Under the pieces are notes generated by a model. It was not told the origin of the DNA and ran no database searches. It saw only the letters and a list, made by a program, of their open reading frames with translations. A program made the position numbers and the translations under genes. Positions 47,889 through 59,016 of a stretch of 64,000 nt of DNA are shown here, in pieces. Position 1 is the first letter of the stretch. Every line of letters starts with the position of its first letter. The DNA is from Euonymus europaeus (lineage: Eukaryota > Streptophyta > Magnoliopsida > Celastrales > Celastraceae), in contig OY756964.1 of the NCBI GenBank assembly GCA_963580455.1, positions 6,882,001-6,946,000 of the forward strand. The letters run 5' to 3'.

Positions 47889-50128
47889 CTAACCAATGTA
47901 TAATTGTTGCTGGTTAGCCTTAATTGGTCTTGAATGCCTCTGATTAGGAATAGATGGAGGAATGTGAATAGATGAACAATTGTGCCTACCCGGCTCCTGT
48001 GATTGAATAAATTCATTGTCAACATACTCGAATGCAGATGGATTATGATGAGTAGATGTGTCAATTTTTTTCTTTGACGATGGGCGTTCATGAGTATTTG
48101 CCATCACTTTTGGTTCAACAAGTGCAGTAATAGATGGATTAATTATCTCTCGTAACTTCCTCAACAAACTAACTTTACCAGTCTTTGATTTTTTTTCGAA
48201 CTGTTCCGTGAACATCTGCAACTCAATGCTGCAACTAATGTCATCATTATCTTCAAGAGTGGCAGAAGGCAACAAATCAAGCTTCTTCCAAAAATTATCA
48301 ATGCATGTAAGCGGTACTGGACAAACTTCTTGTACGTATACTGCAAGTTCGTGTGCACACGGTAATCCATGAGTCAACCGAAGTTTACATCCGCAATTGT
48401 GGACGTCTACCCCCACAACTTTTGAACGATCAAGTTCTTCCAAAATCTTTTGTAACGCATCAGCTGATACGAAACCCCTCAGTTCTCGAAAATACGCTGG
48501 TTTGAATATGTGTTGAACAATATTTTTGCTCTTCTCCAAACTTGCTTTGATAGCAGTAAACTGAGCTTCAAGCAGTTGATGAATAGACTCCCATGTGGAT
48601 TCAATATCCAATTGCGATGTGCCCAGGTACCTTTTCAACTTTTCATGTTGACTCTCAGCTCTGTTACTTGTTCGATTTCCAAAATGCATGTCTTTATCAG
48701 TCCAGACGGATATGAACATCTCCTTATATTGCGTCAACCATACGTCATGTATGTAATTGATGGCAGTTGGATAACACTGAAAATGAGACTCAATAGTGGA
48801 TAAGTTATATACATACTCTGTTTCAATTTCTGAATCCACTAACATGTGCCATAAAGAATAGAATGCATCCCAAGATTCCTTGTCATGAAACAATTTCTTG
48901 TAGTTTGATACCACATTCTTACCAATATGCCATTTACAGAGTAGCTTCATAGAGTCCGGAAATACTTTCGTAGAAGACTTCATCAATGCCAAATCTCTAT
49001 CAGTGATGATGACCCTTGGACTTGTGCATTCATCCATGGTTGACCGCAAACAATCCAACACCCAAATATAATTGTCTTCTTTTTTTTATTGGAGGAAAAT
49101 AAATGCTACAAAAAATGTCATGTTAGTTGATGTGACACCAACGATCTCAAAAAGAGGCATCCCAAACCTGTTAGTTTTGTACGTCGAATCCATGATTAAG
49201 ACGTACGGAAATGCACGCCAAATATCTAACGATTGTGGATGAGCGAAGAATAAATCTTGTAGCTCGTTGGTTAAAGCATCACTGTGATGAAGAAAAATAT
49301 ACTTGTGCTGATTTAAGTATGACATGAGTTGTTGCATTTGGGATTTACCTGCTTTCTCTGTTGTACGAAATTTTTTGCGAGCATTATATATAGCTTGAAT
49401 GGTGGAGACATTAGCTGGATCTCGATTCTTTATCATTGACAAAATATTTCGTGGCTTCACTAAATTTTTTGGCATATCTATCAATATATCATTTTCAACT
49501 GTAGAAAGTCTACCAGCATAAGAATGACCCTCCATATATAATGTCATACCATGATTATGCATTCCACATACCACTCTTACCATCCAATCGTCATCCGTCT
49601 TCAATTTCATCCTTTTTATTTTGAATGGACAATTGCATTTTTTGGTTTCAGTAATCTTTGTGGGCATTTTTCTAGGTGTATAATCGCCACCAGGTTCACA
49701 TTGCAATAGCAGCTTGTGGCGTTTTCCAAATCCACCAATTTCTGACCTTTGTATAATCGTAACAAAACCAAGAGCACGAGTGGTATTTTGAACCCATCCA
49801 ATTAACGATTCACGCTAATTGAATACCTTATAAACAAATTAATTGTGTTAGAAATTTTCCAAACCATATAAACTTATATGAATTTGTGTAAGAATATACC
49901 ATTTCTGTGACAAAATCATCAGTGACATCAATATTAATTTCTTCTTCATTTTCTTCTACAGCAGTAACTCTTTTCTCCGGTTGTATGTCATCTCTAATAA
50001 AATCATCCTGAGAATATTAAAAATTAGTTTAAATTTAAATACAAAATTATAAAATTACTAAATAAATGACTTACCTCACTGAAATTGGATAATCTAAAAT
50101 CTTCACCCCAATTTCTAAATTGATCCAT
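47889..50128 (-). pseudogene. FAR1-type MULE transposase gene with one in-frame stop
   Basis: Three exons on the minus strand: about 50128..50075 (MDQFRNWGEDFRLSNFSE), about 50007..49899 (acidic linker) and about 49814..47889. Exon 3 opens with a FAR1-like DNA-binding region (GGFGKRHKLLLQCEPGGDY, CNCPFKIK, VRVVCGMHNH). The MULE nuclease core has Asp in YVLIMDSTYKTNRFGMPL, Asp in VIITDRDLALMKS and Glu in SNRAESQHEKLK. The SWIM zinc finger is C-x-C...C-x-H (CGCKLRLTHGLPCAHE, about 48375). An in-frame TAA at 49088..49086 splits the core just before KKEDNYIWVLD; otherwise the frame is open for about 640 codons. It looks like a recently killed Mutator-like element gene; a domesticated FAR1 relative is less likely because of the stop. 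Exon joins are approximate. Confidence 0.75.
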
Positions 50129-51628
50129 ATGGAAAAGTTGTCCAACACCTCATTGTCGTTTCTCCACCCCTCGCTGCCAATTCCTAAAAGATATTCTAGT
50201 CCTAAGTGCATTATATACACGAGAGAAATTCTCTACTCCTAAATCCATAATTTAAATTCTACACAATTATAATTGTACGTGAATGCTACACTACACTAAA
50301 TTATTGCACAACTCTAGACTACATTCACACGTGAATTTCATAAAGAAAAAGAGAATCTTTTATAGTCAATAATCTATCATGCATGAGAAGGATGAATCAT
50401 AATGGAGCCCATCGTAAATCATTCACACGTGAATCAGTAGTGCTCTTTCAAAAAAGCATCACATTAAGAAGAAAAGAAACCATTCAGTAGTACATACAAC
50501 AGCAAAATTTTGGTGCATATTTAACACAGTAGTAATGCTCACCTGACCATACACATCATGCCATCACATCGAGTGGTTTGGATATCGTATGCTGCGATTT
50601 CACGCCCATAGTAATCTGCTAATATTGATAGCTCAATAGCATCAAAGCAAAAGAATACCAAGTAACTATGTCAACAGAACTTATGAAACATAAATGACTT
50701 TACGAAGATCCAAAGCAGAAGTAACATTATTGATGCTATTTATTAAACAACCATCAGTAGCCAAAGTACATGCTTATGGGACCATGAGATTATTAATTAG
50801 TCCAACATGCTTTTTTTTTTTTGAAACAATTAGTCCAACATGCTAGGAAAGACTTCTTAATTTCAGAATAATAATATACGTCACACCTAGAGTCAGAGAT
50901 TAAAAAAAAAAGGTAATTTAATAAGCTATCATAAAGCAATCCAAACAACTGCACGTATTGTAGAATACAAATAGCCTTACTGATGATACGAATCTTTTAA
51001 TTTTTCATGAAAATTTGTATTGTTTGCATGTGATAAATGTGTGATGAGATTTACAAGACTCCACCTGCAGTCAAAATATAAATGATAATAGGTTAGACTA
51101 CTGCCTCATCACATCATTGTATTATATATATATATAATTTATTAGATATTATTGTTTGATTGACTGACTGACATGTATACGTGTGTACTTATTTGTCATA
51201 CATGATTTTGACGTTAGTATCATGTGCACTTATGCACAATTTGTATTCCCAATGAAGAATTTGTATTCCGGGAATTAAGGGGGTCGAAATACAGATTCAC
51301 GGGGGTGGAAATACCACTCCCCGTGATATATATTAAAGTCGTTTCCAACACTGAAAGTCAAAGATTTAAGAGGATTTTGTAAAAGGATCAATATTTGTTA
51401 ATTCATACAATATACCACAAACCAGCATTATATATATATTGGGTTCACATTCTAGGGTTAACAGACAGTTTATTGTGCCATTATCAATTAGAAAAATGGC
51501 ACACTAGACTAGACAAGAGACTAAATAGACTAAAAAAAAATATTCAAAATTAAGCCAAAGATTCAAGTAAATCATACAAAGACTTTGTTTGACAAACATT
51601 TTATAGCAGCATATCTATGTTACACATC
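50129..51628. other. Spacer upstream of the MULE gene
   Basis: AT-rich sequence with simple repeats (TA run at 51125-51137) and no supported gene or terminal repeat. Confidence 0.35.
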
Positions 51629-51873
51629 TAAATGATTTAGAGAGAAGATATTGTGAGCTGAGTATTTTCATTAACCAAAGGAATTTAATCTTACACAATT
51701 GGTATACAAAGCTTATATACAAGATAGATGTGGCCATTGGCTAATAGAAACTGAGATAAACTTTTCATAAAGCTACTTTATACATTTGAATAAAAGGTGG
51801 ACAAGCAGCCACGTAGGAGTCTATTGTTGAGGTGTCCAATGTTGCAGAAGTAATGTCCTTCTCTTTCTCTATA
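51629..51873 (-). repeat. 3' LTR of the minus-strand copia
   Basis: 245 bp; includes CAGCCACGTAGGAGTC, where the other LTR has a shorter CAGGAGTC. Homologous to 55519..55757. Confidence 0.85.
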
Positions 51874-51875
51874 AG

Positions 51876-54800
51876 TCACCGCAAGAGCAGGGTACCATCA
51901 AGAAGCCCGATCTTGGATCGTAACTGAAGAAACTGAGGTCGAGGAAGATATTTTGTTAAAAGAACAGGTAGCTGGTTAAACGTGGGAACATGTTGAACAT
52001 TAGGAATTTGCTGGTGAACTAAATCGTGTAGAAAATGAATATCAATAGCGATATGTTTCATCTTCGAATGGAGAATAGGATTTAGACTGAGATGTACAGC
52101 CCCCAAATTATCACAAAGTAAGAGTGGTTGATCAATGAGGGGAGCCCGAAGTTCATAAAGCAAATAAGAAATTCACACAACTTCAGCGGTTGTAGCAACT
52201 AGGAAGCGATACTCGGCCTCGGTGGAGGACCTAGCAATAGCTTTCTGTTTTTTGGATCGCCATGATATAGGATTAGAGCCAAGGAAGATAATAAAGGCAG
52301 TAGTAGGTGGTGGGACGAGAAAGATATTGGGCTAGTTGATTAACCACAAAACTGATATCAGGTCAGGTTAAAGAGAGATATTGCAAGCCACCAACAAGCT
52401 GTCTATATAAAGTAGGATCAGAGAGAGAGGTTCCACTACTTTGAGACAATGTGAATGACGAAGGGAGAGGAGTTTCAATAGATTTGCACTAAATACGTTG
52501 TTGACGTCAAGTTGCTTGATAGGCCAATGATACATAAGAACGAGAGATAGAACCAATCGAATGATGGTGAGCTTGACCACTAGACTGAAAGTCTGGCTAT
52601 AGTCAAGTCTAGGCCGCTGATGATATCCTTGAGCAACAAGGCGTGCCTTGTAACGATTGATAGAACCATCTGAATTACGCTTAATACGGAAGACCCACTT
52701 GTATCCAATAGGTTTATGTTGAGGGGAAAGAGGAATGGGGGACCAGGTCTTATGGTGAGTAAGGGCTTCAATTTCACTTTCCATCGCAATACGCCAATGG
52801 GAAGATTAGAGAGCTTCATAGATAGTACGAGGCTCAGGAGATTCAGGAGCTGGATGGAGGGTGTTGTGGCTGAGAGATTTAGGTTTATAAATATTATTTT
52901 GAGAATGGGTAACCATTGGATGAGTACGTAGAGGGAAAGGGGTATGAAAGGTAGACTTTGTTGGTGAAGAGGGATAAGAAGTAGAGAAGGTTGGTGAGGG
53001 AGACTCAATATGAATGAGAGATGAAGAGGGAATATTTGATAGGGGTGGGGTGGACTCAAAGAGTGTGGGAAGAAAGAAGGAGAAGATGATGGGGCAGTAG
53101 ACATAGTGAAGGAAAGATTGGGATTAGGTAATAGCCCTTGAAGTGGGGATGAAAAGGAAGAAGGGAGTGGTGAAGTAGAAATAGAAGAGAGGTTGGGACA
53201 TATATGTTCACGGAAAAGTACATGACAAGAGAGATATATTTTCCCTATGCTGGGATCAAAGCATTTAAATGAGCCTTGAGCAGTAGAATAACCCAAAAAT
53301 ATGCAAGGAGTGGAATTGGGAGATAATTTATGAGGGGAGTATGGTTTCAACGATGGGTAACAAAGACACCCAAATATCCGTAATTTATGATAGTTGGAAA
53401 GGGTTTGAAAAGGAGATTGAGGCTTGGTGGTAGTTAAGGGAAACCGATTGATCAAGTAAATTGCTGCTTCAAAAGCGACTGACCAAAATGACGGAGGAAA
53501 ATTCGCATGAGTGAGTAGTGCTTTTCCATTTTCAACAATGTGCCGATGCTTTCTTTCAGCAAGACCAACGTGTTGTGGTGTATATGGTGGAGCTTTCATC
53601 CAAGAAATTCCAAGTTGATTGAGTGTAGCTTTCATTTGCAAGTAGTCTCCGCCATTGTCCGTGTAGAGGAATTTTATCTTGGTGTCAAATTGTCTTTCAA
53701 CTAGCTATTTAAACTGTAAAAGTATAGAGGAGACATTAGATTTAAGAAATATAGAATAAATCCAAGCATATCTAGTACAGTGATCAATAAATAAGACATA
53801 GTACTTATGCCCTAAGAGAGATGCAATAGGTGTTGGCCCCCATACATCTGAGTATATAATTTGAAGAGGTGATGTACTGGTTATTGTAGACACTCCAAAT
53901 GGAAATTTATGAATTTTATTAATGTCACATGAGTTGCAGGCAGACAAAGAACAAGAAGCTACAGGAGACAAATGTGCAACTTTAAGTAAATGAGACAAAA
54001 GAACAGAGTTAGGGTGGCCTAAAAGTCTATGCCACACATCCAGAGAATCAGTCTTGAATTTCTGAGCAACCAGAGCAAATTGTTTCTTCCTTGAGTTGAG
54101 CTGATAGACTCCATCAACGCATGGACCCTGTGCTAGAGACACTCCCGACTTCAAATCCTTTATAACAAAAAAATTAGGGTGAAATTCCATCATAGTGTTG
54201 TGAAACTTGTTAAATTGATGCACAAAAATAAGATTACGTTTAATATGAGGAACACAAAGAGTGTGATTTAGAGTAAAAGAATAAGTGGGTGTGTGTAAAT
54301 GGCAGGTGCCATGGTGAGTGACTTGCAAACCTGATCCATCCCCAATTTTTACTTGATCAGGACCATCATATTCAGAATAAATGGTGAGATTGTTGAGGTA
54401 AGCTGTCATGTGGTGACTAGCACCAGAATCTAAGAGCCATGACTGTGTATTGGGGAATGGCGTGTTGGAGCATTGAGAGCATGCTGAACTTGATGCATAA
54501 TTGGCACTTGGGGAATAATCTGAAACAAAATCTTTGAGCATGCGACAAGTTCTTGCAGAATGCCTTGGTTTTTCTCAAATTTGGCAAGAAATTCTAGGCC
54601 TTGAACGATTTCCTCCATTATTGAAATTGGGACCAGAGTTGTAGTGACCTTGAGATTGTTGATTTTGATAGAACCCTGATTGATTATTGTTGTTGCTAGA
54701 ACGGTTAGATCCTTGAGAATGTGGATTAAACACTTTTTGTTGTTGATGATTGTTACCGTAGGACTTGGATTGATAGTTGTTTTGTCTTTGAGCATAATTT

Positions 54801-55459
54801 GCAATGGCAAGAAGATTGACTTGACTTTGATCAAATCGTTGTTGAAAAGATTCTTGACTAAGCAGTAGATCGCAAAGCTTCATAACCAATAGGGTGTTCT
54901 CTTCCATTCACTGATTCAGCAGTGCCTTTGTATTTTGGACCAAGTCCATATAGGATGAAAATAATCAATTCTTCTTCCTCAACAGGTTGGCTGGCTAGAG
55001 AAAGTTCACCTCCAACTTGCTTGGCTTCCTGAAGATATGCAGTGATAGTTTTGTTGCTCCTTTGAGGATTGACTAATTTTTGCTTGGGTTGAACAATACG
55101 TGATCTCCATTTGTTGGTGAAGAGGCTGTGTAGTTTATCCCATGCCTCCTTGCCAGAAAAAACACCAAGTAGAAAAGGGACGACAGTCCCATGAAGAGAT
55201 GCACCACAACATTAACCAGTAAACTATCTTGGCAAATCCAAGCATCTTACTTCTTAGGTTCAGAATCATAGGGACAGGGAGTGCTTCCGTTCACATAACC
55301 AAGAAGTTTATATCCTCAAAGCACCGAGACTATTTGAAGTCTCCAAGCAGAAAAGTTTGTGGTGCTAAGCTTGATAGCTAGTTAAGAATGAGCATTAATA
55401 GCTACAAGGGGCCTGCAATTTACAGTTGTAGAGTCATCTCCATTTATACTTGCAGCCAT
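51876..55459 (-). pseudogene. copia gag-pol, degenerate, lacking the RT active site
   Basis: gag begins at ATG 55459 (MAASINGDDSTTVNC). Its CCHC knuckle is broken by a TGA at the second Cys (CQI-stop-EKPRHSARTC, about 54565). Protease is LLDSGASHHMT (about 54430). Integrase has WHRLLGHPN...CNSCD, SDVWGPTP, YTDNGGDY and GLAERKHRHIVE, so all three catalytic acids are present. Reverse transcriptase starts YKWVFRIKRNSDGS but stops at QLDVNNVF; the sequence then jumps to CKSIETPLP, so the YVDD region is deleted (junction near 52490). The RNase H end shows LLCDNLGAVHLSLNPILHSKMKHI (about 52100). Several frameshifts and stops occur. It cannot be autonomous. Confidence 0.85.
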
Positions 55460-55506
55460 GGAGGTAGAAGATGATCGAGAATTAGGAGTAAGGGAAGAAT
55501 CGTCCA

Positions 55507-55518
55507 GCTCCGATACCA
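55507..55518 (-). other. Primer binding site of the minus-strand copia
   Basis: Read minus, TGGTATCGGAGC follows the 5' LTR directly and matches the initiator-Met tRNA site except for one base. Confidence 0.8.
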
Positions 55519-55757
55519 TAAACGATTTAGAGAGAAGATATTGTGAGCTGAGTATTTTCATTAACCAAAGGAACTTAATCTTACACAATTGGTATACAGA
55601 GCTTATATACAAGATAGATGTGATCGTTGACTAACGGACATTGAGAGAAACTTTTCATAAAGCTACTTTATACATTTGAATAATAGGTGGACAAGCAGGA
55701 GTCTATCATGTTGAGGTGTCCAGTGTTGCAGAAGTAATATCCTTCTCTTTCTCTATA
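55519..55757 (-). repeat. 5' LTR of the minus-strand copia
   Basis: 239 bp, homologous to 51629..51873 with many substitutions and small indels. Confidence 0.85.
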
Positions 55758-56007
55758 ACATCAACCAAACACTAATAAAATTAAGACAATTTCAACCATA
55801 ATTTCAACGTCAGTCAAACAATTTTGACCACTTTTTTTAAATTATCCATTAAAAGAGAATTTTGAGACCATTTGATGTTTTTGGACAAATTTACTTTCAC
55901 TTTAACATTTATTGCATTAATCAAGAACTAAATTAATTTAATTTGATGAAATTCAAATGCCCCTACAAATAAATTGATACCAATATGCACGCTTTTTCTC
56001 CCATGAG

Positions 56008-56072
56008 GGATCCCGCACAACTTACGTTGTGCGGGATCCATTTTCAGACAGTCGGATTAATCCGACGGTCTG
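56008..56072. repeat. Double palindrome in the left inverted repeat
   Basis: GGATCCCGCACAAC (56008..56021) pairs perfectly with 56026..56039 around a 4-base loop. A second palindrome, CAGACAGTCGGAT with its partner ending at 56072, pairs with one mismatch. Confidence 0.9.
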
Positions 56073-56257
56073 GTAACAATTTTTTCTTTTTTAAAAAAAT
56101 GCTCTCCAGCTCTCATCTCTTAGAGTCTCGTCCCCTCCAACTCTCTCCCATACTCAGACGAAGAGCCCAAAACCCACGCAAATCGTGGCAATCTCGATCG
56201 CTCGTCTTCTCCTCAGAGTTTGCCTCAACTTTAGAGTCTTCATCGTGGAGTTCCTTG

Positions 56258-56380
56258 GGGTTCCTCGATCTCTTGAGTTGGGTTCTCAGTTCGCAAGCAG
56301 CATCTCTGGTTTCTCGATCTCGCAAGTTGGGTTCTGGGTTAGCACGCAGCATCTCTGGTTTGTCGATCTCTCGAGTTGGC
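56258..56380. repeat. ~49-bp tandem repeat in the left arm
   Basis: The unit contains TCGATCTC..GAGTTGGGTTCT and GCAGCATCTCTGGTTT. It is present about 2.4 times with small differences, and only in the left arm of the element. Confidence 0.65.
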
Positions 56381-57119
56381 CGCATGAAAGATGGGCCTTG
56401 GGCGTATTTTGCTGCATCATATATGTAAGAACTGCTTCCTTTTCATGTATTTCTTTCTTACTACATGATTCATAGTAATGCCATTCGACTCCTGCAGGCC
56501 TACTTGTGGGTTTATAAATTTATAAGAGTCAGCATGTGGATTATAGTTGTAGAAACTGATTGTAGAAGTTTTGAATTAATTATTGTGTTTCTAATGCTAT
56601 TTTTTTTGTTTACTTCTATGAGCAGGCACATTGTGGAAGCCGAGATTCAATTGTGGATGTTTGTTCTTGAGTTGTTCTTGAATTGTTGATGTTTGTTTTT
56701 TGTTTGTTCTTGAATTATGGATGGCGATGTTTGTTCTTAAATTATTCTTGAATTACGGATGGTTATTCTTGAATTGTGTTTGTTTAGGCTTGAATTGTTC
56801 ATGAATTATGAATGCTACTGCATTGAATTTGAGGACTTTTACTCCTCCTAGACAAGCAGGAGAAGGACTTATACTTAAGGAATTGATATAGCATAATGGT
56901 TTTGATCTGTTACTAGAGCCGAATTATTCTACCATTTATAAGTGTCTTTCTTATGTATGATGCTTGTAGAGAGAGTTATGTTCAATCAACAAGACCTGTG
57001 GCATAACATTAAAATATGAAGGAGCAGCGTGTGAGTGTTCTATCTTTATACATCAATCAAAACCATCAGGAAAGTTTAGAACTACCAAACATGTCAGCCA
57101 CAACTTTGTTACCAAAAGG

Positions 57120-57250
57120 TAGCTCAAATTGTGGCAGCAAAAACAACCACCCTAATCTACATTCCAGCTCAAATTGGGGCAGCAATAACAACAACCATAA
57201 TCTACATTCAAGCTCAAATTTGGGGCAGCAGAAACAACAACCCAAACAGC
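57120..57250. repeat. 45-bp tandem repeat inside the element
   Basis: AGCTCAAATTGKGGCAGCAA followed by an AAC-rich stretch and CTACATTC occurs about 2.8 times. The 45-bp unit keeps a reading frame (Ser/Asn/Gln-rich), but no gene is supported. Confidence 0.7.
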
Positions 57251-57997
57251 TCAAAGCTTGAACTGATTTCATACACAAAAGGGGACAAAGAAAGGAAATT
57301 ACAAACACACAAATTTTTGACAATAATGCCAACCCTAATCTACATTCCAAGACCCAGCAAAACCAATCTCCACAATACAAACACAATTAACTCCCGCACG
57401 AATATACATTCCAGATTCTGTTGGCTTCCACCCTAATACCCAACCTTAATCTACATTCCAGATTCTGTTGACTTCCATCTTCTTAACTCCTGCACGAATT
57501 AAAAAGCAAAACAAATATGTTACAGAACATGTGTACTCCAAAGAAGGAAAACAAATCAAAATCTGGAGAAGAGAAGACTTACGCTTCGAAGTTGGGTGTT
57601 CTGAGCTTGTATCGGAATCGATGAACGTGAACCTGCGGTGAACTCGAATCGAAACTCAGAAGAAGACGAATGCAAGATTGCTGAGACAAAGTCCAAGGAG
57701 GAGAAGAAGAGATACAGATTTAGGGGAGGGCGGATGTCTCTAGGTCGGAACTGTCTCGGCCAAATCTCGTAGAAGAAGACGAAGACTCGAAAGCTGAGAC
57801 GAACTCGAAGGAGGAGAAGACGAGAGATCGAGATTGAGTTGATTTGCGTGGGTTTTCGCCTTGGTGTCTCTAATTCTGGGAGAGATGAGAGCTGCAGAAC
57901 CGAATGTCTGGGTATGTGACGGAGGGGACGACCTTGAGTGAGCTGGAGAGAAATTTTGATTTGGAGAGTTTTTTTTTTAAAAAAAAAAAAAAGTTGC

Positions 57998-58057
57998 CAG
58001 ACCGTCGGATCCGACGGTCTGAAATGGATCCCGCACAACATAAGTTGTGCGGGATCC
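57998..58057. repeat. Double palindrome in the right inverted repeat
   Basis: A perfect 24-bp palindrome starting CAGACCGTCGGA (57998..58021) is followed by GGATCCCGCACAAC (58026..58039), which pairs exactly with 58044..58057. Confidence 0.9.
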
Positions 58058-58446
58058 CTCATGCGAGAAATTCGCCCAATATGCATACCAACAAAAAAAA
58101 AAAAACAATCAAATAATTACAACATTTAAACCAATATACATACTAACATTTGAAGCAACGCTTATTTACGAAAGTGTCTGTCAAACATAGGGAAAGTAAG
58201 AGGCAGTTCAGTCAAAAGAGGAGGGGTTAAAAGGATTTGAAACGTTAAGTAGTAGTTGGTGTGGGTACTGGTGAAGGGTGTCTGTACTCCTGTAGTGTAG
58301 TCTGTACCAGTCTGTCTGTACATGCAGCTGGTGATGGATGGTCACTTTGCTTGTTGCGGGATTTCGGAAGAAAACCAAAAAGAAATTGTTCCCCTCGCTT
58401 TCAGATTTCTAATATATATTTGGTGGGGTCCAGTTCTGGCAGCTAA

Positions 58447-58474
58447 ATTTATTATTATTATTATTATTATTATA
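58447..58474. repeat. ATT microsatellite
   Basis: About eight ATT/TTA units just upstream of the RING gene leader. Confidence 0.85.
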
Positions 58475-58599
58475 AAAGACGTTATATTTGTTTTATATTT
58501 TTAAAATATACTGATTTTTGTTTGGAAGAAAAAAGAAAAACGAGAAGGAAATGAAGGAGAAAGTAAGCAGAATGGAATGGCAGTAGCGGATTCATTCAA

Positions 58600-59016
58600 T
58601 TGTTTTTACCCACCTCGCACCGCACCCGCACCGCATTACACCATCCTCTCATCAATTCTTCTTCTTCTTCTTGTTCTTCTCTCTCTACACTAATTTTCCG
58701 TTACTTTTCTCTCTCTTCTCCTCTATATGTTTCTCTACCTTCTTCTTTTGCATTCTGGAGGATGAGGCCTGTTAGATCCTAGACGATCGGTCCCACTCTT
58801 TGATTCCGTCTCCTTAAGGGGGAAAAAAACATTATTCCAGGTGTGTTTCTCTTTGATCAGTTTAGGTTTGTGTCTGATTTTTGTGTTTTCTTAAATTTCT
58901 TAATTTTCATGTTTCTCGTGCTGTGATTACATTGAAGCTGACTTGAAAATCGTTTAGATTGCATTACAGGTGCAAATAAAGGAATAAAACCAAGGCGATC
59001 AGTTTACATATAGCGG
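58600..59016 (+). other. Leader exons of the RING gene (5' UTR)
   Basis: A CT-rich leader (TTCTTCTTCTTCTTG near 58660) ends at CCAG/GTGTGT near 58840. A second small exon, 58971..59016, lies between TTACAG and GTAACT. A short upstream frame (ATG at about 58762, seven codons) is present. Joined to the coding exon at about 61402, the second leader exon has a stop in the coding frame, so it is untranslated. Boundaries come from splice motifs only. Confidence 0.5.

Larger units (their letters stand above)
51629..55757 (-). mobile_element. Ty1/copia retrotransposon, minus strand, internally deleted
   Basis: LTRs lie at 51629..51873 and 55519..55757, with exact 5-bp duplications ACATC (51624..51628, 55758..55762). 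The LTR ends are TAAA(T/C)GATTTAGAG and TCTCTATA rather than TG...CA. The primer site adjoins the right LTR on the minus strand. At 4.1 kb it is shorter than an intact copia because the reverse transcriptase core is missing. The LTRs differ at many sites and by small indels, so it is older than the copia at 16 kb. Confidence 0.88.
55990..58076. mobile_element. Mutator-like/foldback element with palindrome-bearing inverted repeats
   Basis: A perfect 9-bp duplication CAATATGCA (55981..55989, 58077..58085) flanks a 2087-bp element, the size typical of Mutator-like transposition. The inverted repeats start CGCTTTTTCTCCCATGAGGG and, from the right, GGCGAATTTCTCGCATGAGG. They continue with decaying similarity for at least 250 bp, sharing AAAACCCACGCAAATC at about 56171 and 57845. 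Each holds two palindromes. The interior contains two short tandem arrays and low-complexity TTGTTCTTGAATT sequence, but no transposase. It is non-autonomous; Pack-MULE-like capture is possible but no source gene is recognised. Confidence 0.8.

Noticed and set aside
47889..50128. Calling this a functional FHY3/FAR1 host transcription factor
   Set aside because: The in-frame stop in the nuclease core and the fully retained DDE residues favour a Mutator-like element gene.
55985..56428. Protein-coding gene in the left arm of the inverted-repeat element
   Set aside because: Frames occur on both strands over Ser/Arg-rich repeated sequence, with no domain. The open frame follows from the tandem 49-bp units.
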